Numbered from the stretch's first letter, positions 10,577-23,393 are shown. The stretch is DNA of 64,000 nt from Diplocarpon mali (GCA_024741835.1 JAENRP010000162.1:1-64000); one strand, 5' to 3'. Numbers and translations are program-made. The notes: generated by a model not told the origin, from the letters alone.

Positions 10577-13058
10577 TCAGATCGTGATCGTCGTCTGGAC
10601 CCTCAAACTCCTCGAGCTACCGCCGATGCAGAACACATACTCCCCCGGAGCAAGCGCCCATTCCTGAGCCGCCACGTCCCAGTAGCTGAGATCGCGTCTC
10701 CTCAGGCTGAAGGTGACCACCGCGCTCGCCCCGCTCGCGATCCAGGTCCGCTCGAAGCCGCGCAGCTGGCGGACAGGCTGGCGCGCCGCCTCGGGGTACT
10801 GCACGTACAGCTGCGCCACCTCGGCGCCGTCGACGGCGCCGGTGTTGGACACCGTGACGGCGACGGCGGCGACCTCGTCCCAGAGATCGGCCCGGCCGCC
10901 GACCGAGGGCGCCCCCGTGGCGTAGGGGGCCGCCAGGGCCGCGGCGTCGGTGACGGTGGCGACGGGGCGGGCGTAGTCGAAGGTGGTGTACGAGAGGCCG
11001 TACCCGAACTCGAAGCGCGGCGTGACATTGTACCGGTCAAAGTAGCGGTAGTCGATGTCGTTGCCCTCGCCGAACGCGCAGATGGCGGTTGTGCAGGGCG
11101 CGACGTTGTAGTCGCCCTCGCGCCGGGCGATGGTATGCGTCAGGCGCCCGCTGGGGTTGACGGTCCCGTACAGGACGTCGAGGAGCGAGTGGCCGGATTC
11201 CTGGCCGAGAAGCCCGCCGTAGATGACGGCCGTCACGTTGACGTGCTCGATCCAGGACTCCAGGATCCGCGCCCCGACGGTGTTGACGACGACCATGGTG
11301 TTGTTGCAGTCCGCGGCGACGGAGAGGACGAGGGCGTCTTGCTCCGTGCTGCGTAGCTCCGTCCGGTCGGCCCCTTCGCCGGACAAGGCGTTGAGGAAGA
11401 CCAGACAAACCTCGGCGCCGGTGGCGTACGAGCCGATGTCCTGGGAGAGGGCTGTTCCGCCCGTGGGGAGGGGGATTGCTCCATCCGCCGCGGAGATTCC
11501 GATGCCAGAACCCCCAGCGTCAGGGCCGGCCCCTTCGGACCCATTGCCCCTCGAGGACGGGCCAGCTCCGCCGCCGCCAGACGTGCCGGCGGACGTGTTG
11601 TTGAGGATCCAGCGGATCATCGTGCCGTCGAGGGCAGCCCGGCCCGTGAGGGCGTGCTGGGGAGTAACGAGGTAGGGGAAGGAGGTCTGTCCGGATCCTG
11701 CGCCGCCAGCGAGGTGGCCTGCGTACGTCGGTCCAGCGCCCGAGACCGAGAAGACGTCGTTGGGACCGGCCATGCTGGGGCCCGCGTGCGAGCCGAACAT
11801 CGCCATGGAGCGTGGCTTGCGGAGGGGCAGCGCATGCTGGCTATTCTTGAGCAGGACCAGAGAGGCCGCGCCGTTGCGGCGGACGATCTCGGCGTGCCCT
11901 GCCCGGACGTCAACATGGTCATCAGAGCCGACGTGTGCTGGTTGTGTCCCGTTGTCCAGGCCAGCTTTGAAGTAACCGATCACGTTCCGGACGGCCATGT
12001 CGTCCAGCCGGGCCTGAGTCAGAGTTCCATTCGCAAGACCGGCCTCGAGAGCTGCGCTGCTCCAGATCGAAGGGGAACCCATATCCAGCCCGCCGTTCGC
12101 CGATCCGAATGCTGTGGCCTGGCCACCAACATCCGCGTATACCAGACCGGGGAAGCCCAGTTCGGTCTTGAGGAGATGCTGCAACAGCTCTTCATTCTCG
12201 CAGGAGAGCGTGCCGTTCACCTTGGTCATGGCGCACATCACTGCCCCGAGGCCGTTCTTGACTCCATCGTAGAACGACCTGGCACCGTCAGCTCGACGCT
12301 CTCCGTTCAGTGGTGGACAGCGGGGGGTTAGATCTCACCACAGGTATGTCTCGTGCAAGGTCTTGTCATCCGCAACGCTCGAATACGGCGCGACGCTACT
12401 CGAGCCCGTCCCCCCTTGACGATTCGTCTCCTGCTCGTTGAGTAGGAAATGCTTCCCCCCCGCCACGATCCCGGCGTCACCAAACGATCTCGCGCCCAAG
12501 CCGAACATAATCCCGTTCAGGTACGGATCAGGACTAAAAGCTTCGGACAGACGACCTCCCCATGGCGTCCGGCCCAAGGGCTGGGATGTCGGTCCATTGA
12601 CGACCTGGAAGCCTTTGCCGTAGAACTCGAGGCCCGTCGCTTTGAACTGCTCGTAGACGAGTGTCCTGTCCCAGGTCATAGCCAGAGCCGAGGACAAACT
12701 CCACCCTGTGACATAGCTGTAGCCTGTATCCCGCATCAGACAGTCCTCTGTACACAGCGTGCGCGTGAAGAATACCTTGGGGCCCTTGCGTTCCATCTTT
12801 GAACTCCAGGGCCGTCCAGCCGCTTGGAGACCCTCCCGTGATGATAGAGACTTTGTCGGCATTGGTGAGCTTGGAAACCAGGGCCGTCGCTTTGGCGTAC
12901 GCATCGGCCCAGTCGCCGAGGTCTACTGCGCCAGAGGATAAAACGCCCTTCACGGTCGAGTTCGTGACGGGGTAAGATTTATCGGCGGTAGAGTTTTGCG
13001 TGGCGAGTGCCAAAGACAGGACCGGCGCGCCCACAAATATGGTAGCGAGAAACTTCAT
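10577..13058 (-). CDS. Secreted GH3 beta-glucosidase
   Basis: Hydrolyses terminal beta-D-glucosides outside the cell. Exons (minus) 13058-12776, 12723-12339 and 12278-10577 give 789 aa. Intron 1 (52 bp, GTATTC..ACAG) and intron 2 (60 bp, GTGAGA..CCAG) are supported by frame and by restored motifs (DGTQGPQGYSYVTGW; HETYLWSFYDGV). Residues 1-19 form a signal peptide (MKFLATIFVGAPVLSLALA). GH3 marks: TWDR, GPTSQPLGRTPWGGR, GFSPDPYL-like AFSPDPYL, KHFLLNEQETNR, then the nucleophile region GFPGLVYAD with Asp272; the C-terminal sandwich has RFEFGYGLSYTTF and a fibronectin-III-like end. Oddities: the usual SDW around the nucleophile is ADV, and a Gly/Ser-rich insert follows 'ILNNTSAG'. The family is secure; the exact substrate is not. 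Confidence 0.93.
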
Positions 13059-13184
13059 ATTGACAAGCAAGTGCGAAAACAGCCAAAAAAAAAAAAGAAG
13101 AGAGCGATAGTATCTTGAGGCAAGCCAGCATGTGAGAAAAAGAAGATAGGCTTGCCAAAGACTGGGACGTTTGAGGGAGAAAGA

Positions 13185-13200
13185 TATGTATATATACATA
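13185..13200 (-). promoter_or_regulatory. TATA-like element upstream of the beta-glucosidase
   Basis: A TATATATACATA tract lies about 130 bp upstream of the beta-glucosidase start on its strand. Three GTGGGG/CCCCAC hexamers (about 13345, 13535, 13670) match the CreA consensus SYGGRG, plausible for a carbon-regulated glycosidase, but such hexamers are common by chance. Confidence 0.3.
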
Positions 13201-14071
13201 TGTCTTCAGCTAACAAACCTCACTTTTCCGAATCTTCACTACTCAAAGCCCCAGAGGTACGCGTCTGCATTCTGCAGCCCTGGGTTTCAGACCCACCGCC
13301 CGAACCGGTATTTCTCATCTCCTTGAACCACAATCCGGCCAGGAATCATGTATCCCCACCGGCGCGGTCTCGATCTCGAGAAGGGCATTATCCACCCGTG
13401 TGGAGATGAAGACCTCTCTCACCCGGGCAGCAGACGCTCGCGGACCAGCTTCGGCCAGCGACTCGACGGCTGGATCGAAAAGTAAACAGTCTAGATCTCG
13501 GTAGCATGAAGCGGCAGGTGGCGGTCGTCGTGGGGATCCGCAGCTTGCGTGTATGATGTTTGAGGCTGGGTTGAGGGTGGACGGATAAGTGGACGCGCCC
13601 CCTGACCTCGTGACTCGCTTCCACTTCGCTTCCACTTGGACGGCGTCAACAAACGTTGGTTCGGAGGCCTGTGGGGGAAGCTCCTTGCCTCTTTTGGATT
13701 GCTGGGTACGTTGCTGCGGGCTGAACAAGCACGATTGACTTTGTAAGGGGTTTTCCGTCCCCAGGGACAGCTGAAAGTGCATTTGCAAGGTTAAACATCC
13801 CTTCCTATGGTGACTGTTTGGCCTCCGGCGAAGTATGACTACGTGCAAGGCGCACGGCGATGTTCAGGTGAAGGATCATGCATCGTTCGCGTATCTCAGC
13901 GCCGACGCAGAGCTCGTTGACGGCAGCGGAATACGGGCTTTAACACAACCCGTCCTTCCTGAGACTGAAACGCAGTCCTTCTCTAAGCGGTCCTGGCGGT
14001 GCTTGTTGTATTCATTCTATAATTGTGCTCGACAATATTGAGGCTCGGGTCTCGACTCTCGAGCCCTTTAC
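13201..14071. other. Upstream region of beta-glucosidase; no gene supported
   Basis: Overlapping ORFs on both strands (up to 177 codons) without recognisable domains. The right edge is the exact insertion point of the transposon island; the native sequence continues at 32219. Confidence 0.5.
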
Positions 14072-14075
14072 ATAC
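14072..14075. repeat. Target-site duplication of element A (left copy)
   Basis: ATAC immediately before the left LTR; the partner is ATAC at 32215-32218 immediately after the right LTR. Confidence 0.75.
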
Positions 14076-14322
14076 TATAAGACTGAGGGGAGACAACATA
14101 AGAATAGGCCTACGTAAAGACTAAAGACAAAGAGGGAGGAAGCACCATAAGCGGGCTCTCCGAAGACGAGAACTAGGACAATTCACTAGTTAGAGGTAGA
14201 ATAGGTAGTTAGCATTACGTGCTATCTTTAAGTATAATAGTAGTCTTATATATATCCCTTTCTTACTCCTCCTTTGACTATATGACCTATATCATAAGAT
14301 CCTCTACTTCTAGGTCTTTATA
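14076..14322 (-). repeat. 3' LTR (left) of element A, copy 2
   Basis: 247 bp, TATAAGACT..GTCTTTATA; alignable end to end with the reassembled right LTR, the differences being mainly C/T and G/A. Confidence 0.85.
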
Positions 14323-14486
14323 TATGCCCTAACCAACTTAAATAGCAGCCCCTGCTACTATTAGTAAAGAACACAAGACTCTTATAAGTCGAGAATACCA
14401 ATTCCTATTTGCAAGAATAATAAGTGCAAGTAGAGTTAGTACCTAAAGTCGTAAAGATAAGGAAGAGAAGAGAGGGTTTTTTTTTT

Positions 14487-14523
14487 NNNNNNNNNNNNNN
14501 NNNNNNNNNNNNNNNNNNNNNNN
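14487..14523. other. Assembly gap (37 N) after a poly-T run
   Basis: A run of N directly follows ten T. A gap of equal size, also after poly-T, lies at 26058-26094. True lengths are unknown. Confidence 0.95.
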
Positions 14524-14699
14524 TAACTCGTAGGTCGGGCCCGCGAGTGGATTTCAAAGAAATATATAGAGGGAGAAGGAGAAGGGGGGAGGTGCGGTAG
14601 TAAACGAATAAAATAATAAAAACTCCTTTTCCTCCTTTAGTAATGCGACTCCTAGTCCAGGACCGCAAGTTAAAAGCTCAAAGTTATTAAAGCTATTAA

Positions 14700-15990
14700 A
14701 TCGCAATTTTAAGGAAAATTCGAAGACAATTTTAAGTAATCCTAAGCATATATGCCCTAACCAACTTAAGAGGCGTCCTTACTAAAGAAAATTCAGGCTT
14801 TATATAAAATTCGATTAACAATTTAGGAATTCCTTCAATATAGCCGTTTATTAAGCTTTTCTAAGATAGCAACTCGCTTATTCAACCTAAGGGAAGCTAG
14901 ATTTAGGTATTTAGAGTTCGTATACTAGTTTTTACCTTCTAAAGCCTATCGATTTCTAAACTAAAGGGCGTAATAAGTTTTCTAAAGAAGGCCTTCGATT
15001 AAGGTTTCCAAATATTAAATGCGGAGTTTAGAAAACTGGGCTTTGAGTTCCTTGATTTTTAAGGCAGATTTCACTCTTAAGCTAGGACTATAAGTAAAGG
15101 GAATCACTACTAGATTTCTCTTTACCTCTTTAGTAACCTTTAAAGCCTTTGAATGTTCTTATACTAGGCTTTTAAGATCTTTAATAAAAGAGGAGGTAGG
15201 CTCTTTTTCTTTCTCTATTGCCTCGATAGTCCTTTTGCTAAGGTCTAATTTTAAGGTAAAGGTCGAGAAGTCTTCAAATTAAGCGTATATTATAGGATCC
15301 TGCTTATTAACTTTAAAATGTTTGATAATCTTATTTTAAAGGCTAGTAAGCAATCTAAGTAAGAAAAGGCATCCTTTTTCAACTTTATTAAAAATCTTCT
15401 AATTGATTAAGGTATTCGATACTTAAGTAAAGGTCTAATAGTAGTTTTTAAGTTCCTTAAGAGTGCAAGTAATAAGAATAAACTCCTTTAGAAAGGCTAG
15501 AGTATCGCGAATCTGCTATCTATTAAATTCCTAAAATTCAGCTTTAAGAGCCTTAATAAGTAGTTCCTAAGACTTGCAAAGCTTCCACTTAAGCAGAGAT
15601 TTAATAATATCTTTACTAGTTTGGTCGCAGTAGTAAGGAAGCTAATTGATTATCTTATTATATCTAATGCCGAAATTATAATAAGTCTCTTTATATTATT
15701 TAAAGAAATTAGTAATATTAGCTCTAGTGAAATAAGAAGCGCTAAGGGAATTAGAAAGGGGAAAATGATTAGTGATAGCTTTAAAGGCGGCTATTATCGC
15801 TTTATTCGTTTCAATAGAAGGGGGAGAGCTAGGTCGAATATAGGGCTTAAGGTGTTCCGAAGAGTTTTCAGAATCCGAATCAATCTTAAAGTGACTAAGG
15901 CGAGCTTAAAAAGATTTAGGCAAAGGGTTAGAAGGAGGTTTGAAATTAATATTTTTAGTATTTTCAGGTATCGATATTAAAAAAGCAGGT
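14700..15990 (-). pseudogene. RIP-inactivated gag of element A
   Basis: The minus strand reads as a Gag-type capsid frame (start region near 15800, e.g. 'NKAIIAAFKAI', then 'NKIINQLPYYCD' near 15650) continuing with many stops to about 14700. Most stops are TAG/TAA in place of CAG/CAA. The plus-strand ORF at 15621-15980 is its antisense shadow and is shared with copy 1 (2084-2323). Confidence 0.6.
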
Positions 15991-16005
15991 GCAGTTATCG
16001 AAAGG

Positions 16006-16203
16006 TGTCGTGCAGAATGGGCGGAGTCTCCACTTATTCTGGAGATCCTCTACGTGACTCCTGCTAAGTCATAGACTCTCCCTTTTCTTTCTAAAGTCTC
16101 TTTACTATATATATACTAAAGAATAATATAATAAATCATCTTTATCTATATTAGCAAGCCTTTTAAGCGACCTAATGAAGGCCCTCTAGCTAACCGCACT
16201 ATA
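16006..16203 (+). repeat. 5' LTR of copia element C
   Basis: 198 bp, TGTCGTGCAG..CACTATA. The first 26 bp differ from the 3' LTR only by G-to-A and C-to-T, showing RIP of the 3' copy. Confidence 0.92.
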
Positions 16204-16218
16204 GTTATAAGTCCTATA
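16204..16218 (+). other. Primer-binding site of copia element C
   Basis: GTTATAAGTCC directly follows the 5' LTR. It matches the complement of the initiator tRNA-Met anticodon arm (GGTTATGAGCCC) apart from RIP-type transitions, as in copia-type priming. Confidence 0.5.
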
Positions 16219-16449
16219 AGTACTTTAATATGCTTTCTCTTTATATATAACTGGCTAAAGGGCCCTTTAAGCTCTTAACCGACTTTTCGAGTATTTATAA
16301 TAACTTAAAGGACCTTTATTTTCAATTAATAAATCTCTATTTTCCAATCGAACCTTATTTGCAAATTTCATTTATATACTTAACCTTTTCACTAGACTCT
16401 ATTTAATATATCTGACTCTTTAAGTATCTTTAAGCCTTGCTTTAATACT

Positions 16450-19400
16450 TTTGCCTTTTAAGTGAAGTAGTTTAATAAATATATATTCTTTGCTAAGCTT
16501 TATAATATTACTATTTTTGCCGATTTAAGACTCCTATTTAAGTCAATTATAAAGACTAAGCCTTAAGCTCCCTTTATATAGGAGCTTAAGGAATTGGAAA
16601 CGGCTAACCTCTGCGTAGTATACGCAAGGTTATATAAAGAGTATATAGCGATTCTATTTAAATAGATTTACGCCTGCTTTCCCTTAGGAGACCTATTAAA
16701 GGCTCCTCTTCTATAGGCTTTATATAAAGATATTAAGGATAAATATAAAATCCTAATAAAGGAGTACTATATTTGCAAAGAGACTTAAAAGACCTAATGC
16801 AAATACTACAAACTACTTTTAAAATAGGTCTTTAAGACTATTAATAGAACGCTTTTAGCTTTTGCAATAGCTTAAGTATAAATCCAAGCTAAGAAGCTCT
16901 TCTCCTTAATACCTAATAGAGATATTCCTATAACTAGAACCACTGCTAATAACCTATATTCCATTTTAATAAACTAGCAACTCTTACTTTAAGGCCTAGT
17001 ATCTATTTTAAAGCGTGATATTACGCCTTCTGATAAGGCTATTTAGTCTTAGATAAGGCTTTAGTATTATGATATACTATGCTAAGGCAAGACTAAGAGA
17101 ACTAATACTTAGCAGTAGATCTAGGAGTAGCAGGAGGCGTACTACTTAATAGAATAATATAGTCTTCCTAAAATTAAAGGGAGACTAGGAGTTATTAACT
17201 TTTTAAACTCAATTATAGTAAAGATTAATCTAAGTTAGGCGACTCGCTTAAAGGAGGAAATTATCATTAATAAGCAGATAGGAACCTTATATAAGTACGA
17301 CTTAATATAGCTAAGCCGCGCCTTAGTAGGCATTAAATCTAATAGAGCAATCGATAATAAAGGGCTAGCAGTTTTTATTACTTAAGAGTCTTTCCTAAAT
17401 GCTAAAACCCCTTTGCAGGCTTTAGCAAGCAGCTCTTGAAATCGCTTTATAAGCTTTAAAAGGGAGATTAGGCTTAAGTGCCCTTATAAAGGCTTTAAAA
17501 ATCACTATTAGAAGCCCTAGGACTATCGGAAACTATTATATACTATAGATAGGCGTAAGGAAAATATAAAGGTTCTCCCTTTGCAAAAGGAGGTCTTATA
17601 AATACAAAAGGTATTAAACGCAGGAGACTAGTTCAAGGGTCTTTAAGCATAGCTTAAGGAGAATGACATTGCGGTAATAGCAATTGACAAATTCAAGGGA
17701 AAGGCTTTAGCCTTTAGGAAGGATGGTTTAAGCAAAAGGGAAAACTTACCAGTCTTTATAATAATAGATCCCTTTGCCTTTGACGCTTTTAAAGAATCGT
17801 TTAATATTTACTACCTCTTTAAGCTAAAACGCCACCCGCTCTCCTTAAGTATACTCCTTAACAATTGCGCAGCTACTTATATTATTAATTTAAAGGATTT
17901 ACTTATCGCAGGTACCTTTAAGCCTTTTAGCGACTCTTAGTAATATATTAAAGTAGGTACCTTAAGACTCCTAATTATTAAGAGAGATAATAGATATATA
18001 GCAGACTCTCTTTTATAGCGTAATAGCTCTTTTATAAGGATAACGCTTTGCAATATTACTATTATAAAGGAGTTTACTACTAATATTATCTTAGAAAGGC
18101 TCTTTGCGGATAAGGGTTTTTAGTACTTTAGAGTAGACCTTACTTTGCGCTTTAAGAGCATTGAAGATTCTATAAAGCAAGCTTAATTAAAGTATTACTA
18201 TAATCTCGTTTTCTTTAAATATAAGCCTATTAACTATTTAAATCTCTTAAATATGCTTTAATATAACTTCTCTGCCTTAATAATATTCCTTATAGCTAAG
18301 ACGACGCTTTATAATAGGTTCTAGTCTAACTATATACTTATTAAAGTATAGGATAACGATATATACACTTAGCACCTTTGCGCTGGCTACCTAGGCGCAA
18401 AGGCTCTTTAAGCGCTAGTTAAGTGCGCTAAGGGAGTGAAGATTAGGGGAATATAAAGGTTGGAGTGCCTTATATGCGTAGTAGCGTTTATTAGGTAAGT
18501 TATTTCTCGCGCTACCTTTAAGAACTGATTTCTAAAGCCCTTCTTTAAAATCTCTTAGGATCTCTTTAACTTTTTAAATAACTTATACAATAGTTGCTTA
18601 TAGGTTCTTTTAATTAAGGATAAGTATAGTAGTATACTTTGGACGTTTCTATTAAGATCAAAGGGTAGAGACGTAGTTATAGAAGTCCTTTAGGCCTTTA
18701 AAGTATAAGTAAAACGCTAATATAGGCTTTTAATTTGCAAGATTAGGCAAGATAATAATACTTTAGTAATCTCCTTAAGGAAAGACTCTCTTATAAAGTA
18801 CTAAAGATAGGTAAAAGAGGAGGAAATTAATTTAAAGCTTACTCTTACTTATATATATTAACCTAATAGAGGCGTAGAGCAAGTAGAAAGGGAGTTGATT
18901 AAACGCTTTATTAAAATAAGAATCTACGCTAGGCTTTTAATAAGCCTTTGGCCAAAGGTTGTAAAGGCTGCTATATACTTTTATAATATCTCCTTACTCG
19001 CTAAGAAGAAGATGATCTTATTAAGCGAGGCTTTTTATAATTAGTTTAAGTAGTATTTTCGATTTTATAAGCCGCTGCTTATTAAGTAAATAATAGTAAG
19101 CTTAAAGCCTGACTAGAGTCGCGTTTATATATATAGCGCTTGCGTATACCCTTTAATTAAAGAAAGGGAGGCAGGGAAGGACCGCTGAACCTTTAAAATT
19201 GAACTATAAAGGCACCTAGGTTACTTAATTAGATATATTACTTTTAATATTTATAGAATCTGGGTTCTTATACTTTAGTAAGTAATAACGACTTATAATA
19301 TCGAATTCGATAAGTCTCTCTTTTATAATTTAAAAGCTAAGCGCGCAAACCCTATATTGCGCTAAGAACTTAAGACGACCCTTTAATTGATTGAAAAGGG

Positions 19401-21850
19401 AGAAGGAGCTTAGGACGCTAAGTTCAAAGGCATTTTCAAAGAATTAGAGCTTATTATAAGGCTAAACGCAATCGCTATAGAAGAAGCCGCTATATAGGAA
19501 GAGCCTATATTATAGATTAATGCTGCTCTATAGCCTTTAATTAATAATATAAAAGGCCTTAACTTAAATCTAAATTCTTTAAAAGACCTACTTAAAAACT
19601 TAAAGGTAGAAGTAAGCAAATTAGAAGTTACTTTGCCAATCTTTAAGAAGGCAAATGGCGACTAGAGCTTAAGGGTAATGATTTCCTATAGAGGCCCTAT
19701 TAAAGAAGGAACTATAGACGACTTTAAAGGAGTCTTTAAAGACGATTTCTATAGGGCGATCGGTAGATCTTTAGCTGCTATTTTATATAAGAATAGAAAT
19801 GACTTAAAGGCTTTAAGATAAAGTCTTTAGTTATAAAGGTAAGCCCTAATAAACTCTGGTAGAAGGCTAAAGGCACTATTATTAAGATCTAGGAGGAGCT
19901 CTAATAGTCTTATAAGAAGCGACCTAGTAAAAGGAGTAGGCCTTAATAATATAATACCTTAAGTTATAATACTAGCTTAAAGACTATAGGCTTAGGAGAT
20001 AAAGCCACTTAGACTCTTAGAGGAACCTTTAATAATAATAAAAATAGAAGAAGAGACTTATAAAGAAAAGCGCAAGGAGGAACTCCCTCTTCTTAGGTAA
20101 AAGAGGATAAGACGCTTAAGCGTTAAGTAATAGGAGACTTTAAAAGTGTATACTACTGCTTTAAAGTATATGCTCTTTTAAAGTAATATTAATTTACCTT
20201 ACTCTTTATATATGTAGGAGTTTGTATCGACCTTTTAGGCGAATAAATAGATAAGGGAGAATAGGAAGGACTATTTAATAGTTTATACAATTATTAAAGC
20301 TATAGTTGATAGTTAGGCAAAGGATAGAGTGCAGTCTCTTAACCGCCTATAGCATTAAGGCTCTCTGCCGAAGCCTTTAAAAGGATAGCTAGACTTAGAG
20401 AAGCACCCTTTTAGCAAACGATTTAAAGAAGGAGGGCGCTAAGAGATTAGGAATTTAGAATCTTAAAGTTACTAGAGAATTGTATAAAGGGATTACTTAA
20501 AACCCTTGCTAATACTATTAAAATAGGTTTTTACTTATAAGGTTAATAGCTTTAGCGAGCTTCTAAAGTGCCAATTATAGCTAGTTATATAAGGGGATCT
20601 CTAAGATAAAGCTTTAATTTTCTCAACCTATATAGCTACGCTTATAGCAAGGTCTTTTAAAGTATTAATAGCGCTTATTATATACTTTAATATAAAAGTA
20701 AAGTAGTTCGACGTTATTAATACGTTTATTAACGCTTTTAAAGACCTAAGGAGTGCTCTAGTCATATGCTTCCTATTAGATGGCTTTAAGTGCCTTAGTA
20801 TAGTAGTAGAACTGGACTGCGCGCTTTATAGGCTAAAAGACTCTTTAGTACTATAGTATAGGAACTTCGTAGGAACGCTTAAGGGCCTTCAACTTAAGCT
20901 ACTAGGCGAGGAGCCTTGTATTTTTATAATAAAGGATCGTATAATCTTTATAGCGTTTTATATTAACGATATTCAAGTATTATATAAGGCCTTTAACTTA
21001 AATTAGGCGACTTATTTGATTAAAGACCTAAAGAGGGCGTATAAGCTTACTATTATAAGAGATATCTCCTAATTCCTTAAAGTAAGGATTATTTAGGATA
21101 AGAAGGCAAAGAGGATCTCCTTAGTTTATAATACTTATATTAAAAAGATCGCTCAAAAGTTTAGAGCTAATATAAGGAGAGTGCTTAATACTCTATTACT
21201 AAAGAAGGAGTTTGTTAAGAACTTAGGGCAAGCTTTTTTAAAAAAGGTAAAGGAGTATTAAGAAAAAATAGGCTCTATTCTTTATATAGCAATTATAATA
21301 CACTTAAATATTGCATTTACAGCCTTTTAATTGTCTTTCTTTTTAACTAATCTAAGCTTTAAGTACCTTTTAGCCGCGGATTAGACGCTTTGATACCTAT
21401 ATAGTATGCGCTTCTTAGGAATTGCTTATAGCTTTAAAGCTAAGGAATACCAATTGGTCGCGTTTTTAAATGCTTCTTTTAAAGATGATTAAGAGACTTG
21501 CAGATCCTCTTAAGGATATGTCTTCTTTCTATTTAAAGGACTAATTATTTAAAAAGCGAATCGCTAAGCGACTATTACGCTCTCTTCTACTAAAGCAGAA
21601 CTTTATAGTATAGTTTCTATTGCAAAGGAGATAATAGCTATAAAACGCCTTTTTAAGGAGATTCGCATAGACTTCCTCTTTAAATAGAATATATATTATA
21701 ATAACTAATAGACGATTCGGCTAATTATTATAAAGAATAAGAAGATTAAGATAAGCCTTTGATATATCAAAATTAGTAATATATAAATCCGCTAGGAGTA
21801 TTAGAGAGGAAGCTTTCAAATAATCTACCTCTCTACTAGGGAAATATATG
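16450..21850 (+). pseudogene. RIP-inactivated copia gag-pol
   Basis: Stop-riddled frame with recognisable landmarks: protease 'CAATYIINLKD' (about 17870), pre-integrase 'HLCAGYLGAKAL' (about 18373), integrase core ending in 'PKVVKAAIYFYNI' (about 18990), RT with 'IAFYINDIQVLY' (about 20950), RNase H 'STKAELYSIVSIAKEI' (about 21585). Catalytic Asp codons in RT and protease have become Asn, a GAT/GAC to AAT/AAC change expected from RIP. Confidence 0.88.
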
Positions 21851-22188
21851 CAAATAAGCTTATTAAGAACCTGGACTGCTAGAAGTTTAAAAGCTTTATT
21901 CGTTTATTAAACCTTTAAAGCTTTTAAATAATCATTTAGCAATTCGCACTTACTAGTAAGTAGTTACTTATTATTAAAAGACTTATATTTATAAGCTTTT
22001 ACTCTCTTATAATTATATTTATTTATTTTCTCCTATAAAGCGTACTGCAGAAGCTTCTCCTTTTCTAAAAATATAAGAATAGGTAATATTCTTAAGCTGC
22101 TATTATAAGGCGCGACCCTCTTTCAGATTCTCTTAGCTAAGGCTAGAAGCTAAGATGCTATAGCCAAGAGCTCTGTATAGATCTCCTT

Positions 22189-22960
22189 TTAAAAGAGGCC
22201 TATTAGTACTCCCTTGGCCAAAGGCCTGCTGGCAAATATACTAGCGATAGCAAAGGCAAAGGCAGGAGGTACAATAGGGATAATAGGAGCAAAAGTGGTA
22301 GGGGCGGCGGCAAGGATAGGCGTAGCGATAGCAAGGGCTAAGGAGATAAACGGGAAGACTATAGCAGTAGCTATAATAGCAGAGGCAAAGGGGATAAGAG
22401 CAGCAGCAGTAGCAATAAGGGTAAATAGGTCTAAGCTAAAGGGCTTAAGAGCGAATAGGAATAGTATATTAGGAGCAAAGGAGGCAGCGATACTACTACT
22501 CGTAAGAGTAATAGGCCCTTTTAGCACTAGGGTCTAATCGCTCCTATCTTTTAAAATTAGCCTAGAACTTAATAAGACTTGATAAATGTACTATAAAAGC
22601 TCTAAAGCGCACCCTTTACTATATTAAGCAATAGTATTACCTCCTCTTTAAAGGCGCCGCAGGCGTAGGCTGATATAATAGCCTCTTAAGAGGCGAGGAG
22701 AGGTCTGCTAGCCTACTAGTAGCTATTACTTAATACTATATAATAAATATAATGCGTATTAAAGGTGCTATTAAAGCACTGACAATCGAGATTACTAGTA
22801 CTCTTATATATAATATAATATACGTATGCGTTATCGCGCTCTATCGTAGGCTTAGGCATATAGCGCGCAGCAGGGGCAGGGCTCTTAAGTAGCGGCGGCG
22901 GCAGCGGCAGGGGCGATAGTAGCAGCGGCTTATTACTTAGCAAGCGCTAGGACAATCGCG
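22189..22960 (-). pseudogene. Antisense accessory ORF of copia element C (paired-Cys type)
   Basis: Between pol and the 3' LTR, on the strand opposite pol. The minus-strand frame from about 22943 reads a short N-terminal domain in which Tyr codons stand at Cx2C and Cx2Cx6C positions (Tyr TAC/TAT from Cys TGC/TGT by RIP), 21 residues apart, with an intact C-Q-C between. Downstream (22527-22189) is an Ala-rich open stretch of higher GC than its surroundings. The function is unknown. The gypsy element at 24446 carries an ORF with the same pattern in the same relative place. Confidence 0.45.
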
Positions 22961-23393
22961 CTAGGGTTATAGCTCTTAAAGGAGCGCTAGCAACCTAGCG
23001 CAAAGTCAGTATAACGCAGGGTATAAGGACTCTAAGGGTCTTACTTTATAAGGGCGGCTAGGGCTATAATAAGCAGGAGTTCCTTTTATATTTAAAAATT
23101 ATTAATATAAAAATAATATTTTTAAATAATAAAGGAGGGTTGTTTTTAAAAGAAGGGAAGGAGAACCTCTATAATAGAAATACTCTATAGGAAGCTTAAT
23201 AGAGCACTAGCGTAAAATTGCAAAGATTCCTAAGCGCGCTTATTACCTATAATAACCCTTCTCATTTTAAAAGAAACGACCTTTAAAGAGGCAGTATATA
23301 AAATAGAGCCTCTTTTCCTTACAACTGCTATTCTTTCTTTTATTTTATTTATATAGCTAAGCGATTTTAAAAGTATCGCCTAACTAAGGGGTA

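Noticed and set aside
5560..13058. Secondary-metabolite gene cluster around the ALDH and beta-glucosidase
   Set aside because: No synthase, terpene cyclase, P450 or transcription factor gene is visible, and long gene-free DNA separates the two.
2084..15980. Conserved plus-strand ORF shared by 2084-2323 and 15621-15980
   Set aside because: Both are the antisense of the element A gag; conservation comes from the repeat copy, and the minus strand gives the Gag-like reading.
22189..22537. Overlapping 107/112-codon ORFs as independent cellular genes
   Set aside because: They lie inside the copia element between pol and its 3' LTR; kept only as part of the accessory ORF.
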